Below the pieces are notes generated by a model. That model was not told the DNA's origin. It was given only the letters and a program-made list of their open reading frames with translations, and did no database searches. Shown one piece after another: positions 29,762 to 34,168 of a stretch of 34,168 bases of DNA. Made by a program: the position numbers and the translations under genes. The stretch is taken from contig PLOG01000048.1 in assembly GCA_003142935.1 (NCBI GenBank), forward strand, positions 1 to 34,168, read 5' to 3'. This stretch comes from Acidobacteriaceae bacterium. Lineage in GTDB: Bacteria > Acidobacteriota > Terriglobia > Terriglobales > Acidobacteriaceae. How positions within the stretch are numbered: the first letter of the stretch is position 1; each line of letters starts with the position of its first letter.

Positions 29762-31425
29762 TGCCATCACGCGCACTTCATCTTTTGTTCGGTCGCGGCT
29801 CGATGAGCAACGCAATGCTGTTTGTGCTGGCATGCGTGGCAGCATTGGCGCAAGGCGCCGCATGGGCGCAAACCAGCGCTGCGGGTGCCTACCGCATCGC
29901 CGGGACAGTAGTGAACGCAGTGACAGGTGCCCCGGTGTTAGGCGCAACCGTTGCCGTGTTGACGGAGCAAGACAGTCACCGCATCGCCGCCGCGCGATCG
30001 GACAATGACGGACGCTTTGCGATCGGCAGCCTGGCCGCGGCCAAGTACCAGTTGACGGCGTCCAAGCGCGGCTATTCGACGGCTGCCTACGACGAGCATG
30101 GTGACTATAGTTCCGCGGTCGTGACCGGCCCGGAGCAGGACACGAGCAGCCTGCTCTTCAAGTTGACGCCCGGCGCGGTGCTGCGTGGGGTGGTGACGGG
30201 CGATGGCGGCGACCCGGTGGAAGGCGCGCAGGTGATGCTGTTCCAGAAGCCCCGCGATCGTGAGCCGGGAGCAAAGATTGTCCAGGTTGACACATCCATC
30301 GGCGACGACACCGGCGCTTACGAGTTCGACAACCTCAGGGATGGAGAGTATCTGCTGGCAGTGAAAGCGGAGCCCTGGTACGCAATGCACGGTGCTGGGT
30401 CTCAGCAAGGAGCCGTGAATCCGGCGCTCGACGTGGCCTACCCAATCACCTTTTACGACTCGACCACGGAGGAGGCATCGGCGTTGCCGATTGTGCTGGC
30501 CGGGGGCAGCCGCGTGGAGGCGGACGTGAACCTGCATGCGGTTCCGGCTCTGCGCCTGGTGGTGGTGGCGCCGCACAAGCAGGATGGTTCCCTCGCGAGG
30601 CCGCAACTGAAGCAGACCATCTTCGGCACGGAGGTCTCGGCGGTCAGTGAGGGCTTCATGGATGCCATCCAGACAGGAAGCACGGAGTTCACGGGCGTTC
30701 CGCCAGGCCAGTATGAGCTGACGCAGGGCGATCCGCCGCGCGTAGTGGAACTGGACGCCAACACCAGCCGCCAGGTGGATCCCGGCGCAGGCATTCCTGC
30801 CTTCGCCTTGAGCGGAACGCTGCAGACCGCGGCCGGCGCGCCGTTTTCCGGCGATGCGGTGGTGACCCTTGAGCCGGTCGACAACGCGCAGGGGCTGAAG
30901 TCGGTTGAGTCGGAATTCAACCGCGGCGCCTTCAGCTTTGCGGCGGTCCCGGCGGGGACATGGAAGCTGCGGGTGGAGCAATCGGGTTTGGCGGAGCCGG
31001 TGATTTCCATTGCCACAGGCGGCCGTGTACGCACGGGCAACGCAGTCACGGTACAGGACCGCGCGCAGACGCTGGTAGTGCGGGTAAGCGCGGATGGGGC
31101 GCGCGTGGAGGGGTTTGCGCGCAGCGGCGATAAAGGCGTGGCCGGGGCGATGGTTCTGCTGGTGCCAAATGATCCTGCTGCCTTTCCTGACCTGGTGCGG
31201 CGCGACCAGTCGGATTCCGATGGCAGCTTTGCCCTGCGCGATGCGGCGCCGGGGCAATACACGGTGGTGGCCATCCAGAGCGGATGGGATCTGGATTGGA
31301 CCCGCCCCGAGGTGATCCGGCGCTATCTTCCGGGTGGAATCGCCGTCACTGTAACAGACACACGGGACAAGACCGGGGACGGGGTGATCCGCCTTTCGGG
31401 GCCCGTCCAGGTCCAGATGCGGTAA
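29758..31425 (+). CDS. Secreted carboxypeptidase-regulatory-like domain protein (second of pair)
   Basis: A 555-residue exported protein, overlapping the previous gene by 4 nt and sharing its layout, so the two probably arose by duplication. A signal peptide ends near residue 37 (MLFVLACVAALAQGAAWAQ). The first regulatory-like unit is YRIAGTVVNAVTGAPVLGATVAVL...SDNDGRFAIGSLAAAKYQLTASKRGY (key residues G-PV-GA-V, DGRFAI); a second is VLRGVVTGDGGDPVEGAQVMLF with YEFDNLRDGEYLLAV; a third near the end is VEGFARSGDKGVAGAMVLLV with SDSDGSFALRDAAPGQYTVVAI. No enzyme motif is seen. The start may instead be the ATG at 29803, closer to the signal core; GGAGG stands 10 nt before 29758. Confidence 0.8.
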   Translation: MMPSRALHLLFGRGSMSNAMLFVLACVAALAQGAAWAQTSAAGAYRIAGTVVNAVTGAPVLGATVAVLTEQDSHRIAAARSDNDGRFAIGSLAAAKYQLTASKRGYSTAAYDEHGDYSSAVVTGPEQDTSSLLFKLTPGAVLRGVVTGDGGDPVEGAQVMLFQKPRDREPGAKIVQVDTSIGDDTGAYEFDNLRDGEYLLAVKAEPWYAMHGAGSQQGAVNPALDVAYPITFYDSTTEEASALPIVLAGGSRVEADVNLHAVPALRLVVVAPHKQDGSLARPQLKQTIFGTEVSAVSEGFMDAIQTGSTEFTGVPPGQYELTQGDPPRVVELDANTSRQVDPGAGIPAFALSGTLQTAAGAPFSGDAVVTLEPVDNAQGLKSVESEFNRGAFSFAAVPAGTWKLRVEQSGLAEPVISIATGGRVRTGNAVTVQDRAQTLVVRVSADGARVEGFARSGDKGVAGAMVLLVPNDPAAFPDLVRRDQSDSDGSFALRDAAPGQYTVVAIQSGWDLDWTRPEVIRRYLPGGIAVTVTDTRDKTGDGVIRLSGPVQVQMR

Positions 31426-31585
31426 GCATGACTCAAATGGCAGAAAGAGTTCGCAGACCCGGAGTGGAGAAGACTGGGGTCGAGAGGATAGTCTATGAAG
31501 GTACAGAAAAACAGTCGAGGCGTTCGCTTTTGGGCTCAGTCCCAAAGCGGCAGGATTGACTAGCACAGTTGAGGAGAGTTCCCAG

Positions 31586-32197
31586 TTGAAGAGTGAGTTC
31601 CAGATTTCGATTTTGGCCGCGATTGCGGCCGCCCTTATGCCCCTGGCCGCGGCAGGCCAGTTAGCCCCGGAACGTTCTCCGTCAACGGGGACTGCGCCCA
31701 CCTACAAATGGGAAGCGTTCGCCTTGGCCGGCTACACCAGCCTTAACCAGGTCAACCTCTCGCGCTATGGACTGATCGGCGGCCGGGCCGGCGCGACGCG
31801 CGATTTTGGCAAGCACGTTGGCATCACAGCGATCGGGTCCTACTACAAGCTTCCGGCGGGCAAAGGCGGCGGCGGCAACCCCGGCGATCCTTCGGTGTAT
31901 TCCGGGCTGGCTGGGCCGGAATTTCGCGCCAATATCTACGGCAACTTCGATGGCTTTCTGCACGGCTTGCTCGGCGTGGAACACACGGGTGGCGAACACA
32001 TCACGCCCAACATATCCTTTGCGGGTGGCTTTGGCGGCGGCCTGGTCTATAACATGAGCCAGCACTGGGCCCTGCGCGCGTCGGGTGACAGGGTGGGCGC
32101 GGCGTTCTCGCTCAGCAACAATACGCCGCAACTGGCCTACTCGCCGCACTTGCACTGGAATGCGCGGGGCGAGTTTGGCGTAGTATTCCGGTTCTAG
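31586..32197 (+). CDS. Small outer-membrane beta-barrel-like protein
   Basis: A 203-residue exported protein with the final residue Phe (GVVFRF), as in many outer-membrane barrels. I chose a TTG start at 31586 because GAGGAG (31571-31576) lies 9 nt upstream and the signal peptide ISILAAIAAALMPLAAAGQ then starts near residue 7; a TTG at 31556 lacks such a site. Alternating hydrophobic strands are visible: YKWEAFALAGYTSLNQVNLS, GLIGGRAGATRDFGKHVGITAIGSYYKL, EFRANIYGNFDGFLHGLLGVEHTG, SFAGGFGGGLVYNMSQHWALRASGDRV (each cut for brevity; key features are Gly/aromatic alternation). About eight strands are plausible, as in OmpA/OmpX-sized barrels. A strong terminator follows 27 bp after the stop. Confidence 0.75.
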   Translation: MKSEFQISILAAIAAALMPLAAAGQLAPERSPSTGTAPTYKWEAFALAGYTSLNQVNLSRYGLIGGRAGATRDFGKHVGITAIGSYYKLPAGKGGGGNPGDPSVYSGLAGPEFRANIYGNFDGFLHGLLGVEHTGGEHITPNISFAGGFGGGLVYNMSQHWALRASGDRVGAAFSLSNNTPQLAYSPHLHWNARGEFGVVFRF

Positions 32198-32224
32198 GCG
32201 GCTCTCGGAAAACTCGTGCGACAA

Positions 32225-32256
32225 GAGGCTTCTCCGCCGGAGAAGCCTCAGCTTTT
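32225..32256 (+). terminator. Rho-independent terminator after the barrel gene
   Basis: GAGGCTTCTCC-GCC-GGAGAAGCCTC (32225-32249) is a perfect 11-bp stem with a 3-nt loop, followed by AGCTTTT. It stands 27 bp after the stop codon at 32197 and ends the plus-strand run of three genes. Confidence 0.85.
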
Positions 32257-32570
32257 CGGCCCTCTCCATAACTTCGCGCTTCCCATGGAGGGTCACTTTT
32301 TAGTCAGGTAGCGCGGACGAGTGTCCTGAGTCGAAGGTTCGTTTCAAAAATCGAATGGTCGAGTCTGGAGCGTTCCAGCGTCCCGGAAATCATCCGTGCG
32401 TTGAACATCGTGCCGTCGCACAAATCCGCCAACTTGCCAACTTGCCATTTCCGCGAAGCGGAAGCTAACTTGCGGTCCTTTTTGAAGAATCCCCGCCAGA
32501 CTTATGACATCAATTTCAGTTTCACTACATTAGGTCTCTGACCGCTTGAAGGGGTACCAACTGTGGGTGC

Positions 32571-32638
32571 CCCAGGTCCGGGGCCCCCAAGGACAGGTCC
32601 TGGTCCTTGGGGTGGAGGTCCCGATTTTGGGACCTGGG
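32571..32638. repeat. Nested inverted repeats in the gap before the oxidoreductase gene
   Basis: Three stems share the AGGTCC word: an outer pair CCCAGGTCC (32571-32579) / GGACCTGGG (32630-32638), a perfect 10-bp stem CCCCAAGGAC (32585-32594) / GTCCTTGGGG (32603-32612) and a 7-bp stem AGGTCCC (32616-32622) / GGGACCT (32629-32635). The outer and the last stems compete for the same right arm, so two alternative folds are possible. Confidence 0.65.
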
Positions 32639-33011
32639 ATAGCAGAAATTCAAGGCACGAAATCATGCGGTCAGAGACTTAGGGATGGGAAACCTCAATA
32701 TGCAGGGTGCTTGACTCGTCCCGTATACTGGTATTTAGTACTTTATCCCGATATACAGGCAACCGGAACGCGGTGCATACTTGTCAATAAGCCGTGTTTG
32801 TGAGGCGCACCCTTCCCCTTGGGATTCCTCTGCTTCATACCGGCCATTAAACTTGTAAGTGAATCGTTTTAGGCAGTCCGAATGGGCGGGCTGTGTAAGC
32901 GACTGAACAACACGGCGCGATTGCGCACGGATGAGTTTTCTCTGCATCCGGGAGCTCGGCGCGCTCCGCGAAAAGACGAACTTGACGAACAGGGCTCACT
33001 GAGAGGGATCA
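32639..33011. other. Leader region of the oxidoreductase gene
   Basis: No gene is recognised. TATACT (32724-32729) could be a -10 element, with TTGACT only 7 bp before it, too close to serve as its -35. GAGAGG (33001-33006) lies 5 nt before the ATG at 33012 and is a good ribosome-binding site. The earlier part of the gap (32257-32570) shows TTCCGC-GAA-GCGGAA (near 32450) but nothing else that I can name. Confidence 0.4.
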
Positions 33012-34168
33012 ATGGCTGCACGCTTTCCAGGAATTCGAGTTACCGCGAACGGAAATCAACTGGTCTCGTACCACACCGAGACGCGGATCGCCGACGCCGG
33101 CGTGTTCTATCCGATTACGCCTTCGACCGAGGGCGGCGAGCTGTTCCAGCAGGCCTATGCGGAAGGCCACCTGAATGTGTTTGGCCACAACACGATCGCG
33201 ATTGAGACCGAAGGCGAGCATGCGGCCCAGGGCGGCGCGATTGCCCACTCGGTGTGCGGCAAGCGCGTGGTGAACTTTACCTCCGGGCAGGGCGTTGTCT
33301 ACGGCGTTGAGCAGTACTATCACGCGCCGGGCAAGGGGTCGACCATGGTGATTGAGGTGGGCGCGCGCGCGCTGACCAAGCACGCGCTCAACGTGCATTG
33401 CGGCCACGACGATATTTATGGAGCGCTCGACACCGGCTGGATCATGCTCTTCGGCAAGGACGCTCAGCAGGCGGCCGACCAGGCGCTGATTCTCCGCCGC
33501 GTGACCGAGCTGAGCCTCACGCCGGGCATGAACATCATGGACGGCTTTTTGACCACCCACCTCGAGCGGACGTTCTACAAGCACGAGTCGGAGTTGATCC
33601 GCGAGTACCTTGGCGCGCCCGACGACATCATCGATTGTCCGACCGAAGCGCAGCGGGTTCTGTTCGGACCCACGCGGCGGCGGGTTCCAAAGATGCTGGA
33701 TCTCGAGAACCCGATTCTGCTGGGCCCGGTGCAAAACCAGGAACACTACATGAACGGAGTGGTGGCGCGCCGGAACAACTTTGCCGAGCCCATTCTCGCG
33801 TTCCTCGAAGCCGCGTACAAGGACTTTGCCGAGCTCACCGGCCGCAGCTACGGCCTCATCAGCCAATACAAAACCGGCGACGCGGAGACGGTGTTTGTGT
33901 CGCTGGGCTCGGCTGCCGAAAACATTGAGGCTGCGGTCGATTACCTGCGCCAGACGCGCGGCGCAAGCGTTGGGTCGATTCACATCAATGTGATCCGGCC
34001 CTTCCCCGAAGCCGCGATTGTGAACGCGCTCAAGGGAAAAAAGAACGTCATCATTCTGGAGCGCACCGACGAGGCGCTGTCGCCCGACAATCCGCTGGGC
34101 AAGGACATTCGCACCGCATTGTCGAAGGCGATCAAGACCGAAGGCCGGCCTGCAGCCGAGGGGTTGCC
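33012..34168 (+). CDS. Pyruvate:ferredoxin/flavodoxin oxidoreductase-like protein, N-terminal part (3' end outside window)
   Basis: At least 385 residues of a 2-oxoacid:acceptor oxidoreductase, which oxidises a 2-oxoacid such as pyruvate to an acyl-CoA and passes electrons to ferredoxin or flavodoxin. The frame runs from ATG 33012, after GAGAGG, to the window end. It reads in family order: GNQLVSYHTETRIADAGVFYPITPSTEGGEL (YPITPS is the substrate-domain signature), ETEGEHAAQGGAIAHSVCGKRVVNFTSGQGVV (FTSGQG for the usual FTSSQG), ARALTKHALNVHCGHDDIYGALDTG and IMDGFLTTHLE; then PILLGPVQNQEHYMNG and a domain II segment VFVSLGSAAENIEAAVDYL. Sequence details differ from the NifJ-type enzymes I know, so the exact 2-oxoacid is uncertain. 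The iron-sulfur and ThDP domains would lie outside the window. Confidence 0.85.
   Translation, partial: MAARFPGIRVTANGNQLVSYHTETRIADAGVFYPITPSTEGGELFQQAYAEGHLNVFGHNTIAIETEGEHAAQGGAIAHSVCGKRVVNFTSGQGVVYGVEQYYHAPGKGSTMVIEVGARALTKHALNVHCGHDDIYGALDTGWIMLFGKDAQQAADQALILRRVTELSLTPGMNIMDGFLTTHLERTFYKHESELIREYLGAPDDIIDCPTEAQRVLFGPTRRRVPKMLDLENPILLGPVQNQEHYMNGVVARRNNFAEPILAFLEAAYKDFAELTGRSYGLISQYKTGDAETVFVSLGSAAENIEAAVDYLRQTRGASVGSIHINVIRPFPEAAIVNALKGKKNVIILERTDEALSPDNPLGKDIRTALSKAIKTEGRPAAEGL

Noticed and set aside
29938..31701. Minus-strand open frame of 587 codons opposite the second regulatory-like gene
   Set aside because: His/Arg-rich shadow without motif, crossing a real gene end and the next gene's start.
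32312..32362. tRNA-like stretch (GGTAGCGCGGACGAG...GGTTCG)
   Set aside because: The T-arm and acceptor stem do not pair and no full cloverleaf can be drawn.

Overview
The window looks like a piece of the chromosome of an Acidobacteriota bacterium, probably class Terriglobia. I infer this from the high-GC coding style, a dcw (division and cell-wall) cluster that starts with mraZ-rsmH-ftsL-ftsI(PASTA)-murE-murF, secreted proteins of acidobacterial style, carboxypeptidase-regulatory-like proteins, and short repeats rich in GGGCACGAC / GTCGTGCC and GGGCTTTAGCCC. No ribosomal RNA, tRNA, CRISPR array, transposase or phage gene was seen.

Layout. 1-1176 (+): the 3' part of a TauE/SafE permease with its DUF1634 partner. 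1286-2090 (-): two tandem paralogous small membrane proteins. 2363-4134 (-): plsY-gpsA, the glycerol-3-phosphate steps of phospholipid synthesis, overlapping by 4 nt. 4188-4682 (-): a cyclic-nucleotide-binding-fold protein without a DNA-binding domain. 4809-14054 (-): the dcw cluster, read mraZ, rsmH, ftsL, ftsI, murE, murF and then a subclass B3 metallo-beta-lactamase whose start overlaps the murF stop. An ArsR-type regulator and a SRPBCC protein on the opposite strand interrupt it between ftsI and murE. 14852-23541: mixed genes (DUF2127, SRPBCC, KimA-like permease, PAS/GAF histidine kinase, DUF4440-like protein, unknown secreted protein). 23828-27598 (+): a divergent Dxs and a secreted amidohydrolase-fold protein that lacks the HxH metal motif. 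28034-32197 (+): two tandem carboxypeptidase-regulatory-like proteins and a small beta-barrel-like outer-membrane protein. 33012-end (+): the 5' part of a pyruvate:ferredoxin oxidoreductase-like gene.

Two kinds of non-coding structure stand out. First, four gaps of the dcw cluster carry short arrays with a strict 7-nt period but different monomers. Two of them are inverted pairs that could fold into 26-27 bp stems directly upstream of the ftsI start and the ftsL ribosome-binding site. Second, a family of about 150-315 bp elements with terminal inverted repeats (core CAGGCTGCGGAAAAA) sits in the gaps after gene 3' ends. One copy, just after dxs, is flanked by a 14-bp direct repeat that contains the dxs stop codon, which suggests past transposition of a non-autonomous (MITE/REP-like) element.

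The dcw genes build peptidoglycan precursors (MurE, MurF), cross-link septal peptidoglycan (FtsI with FtsL) and control the cluster (MraZ, RsmH). The co-translated beta-lactamase would act on the same chemistry in the periplasm. PlsY and GpsA supply membrane lipid. Function calls come from reading protein motifs by eye; no database search was possible.
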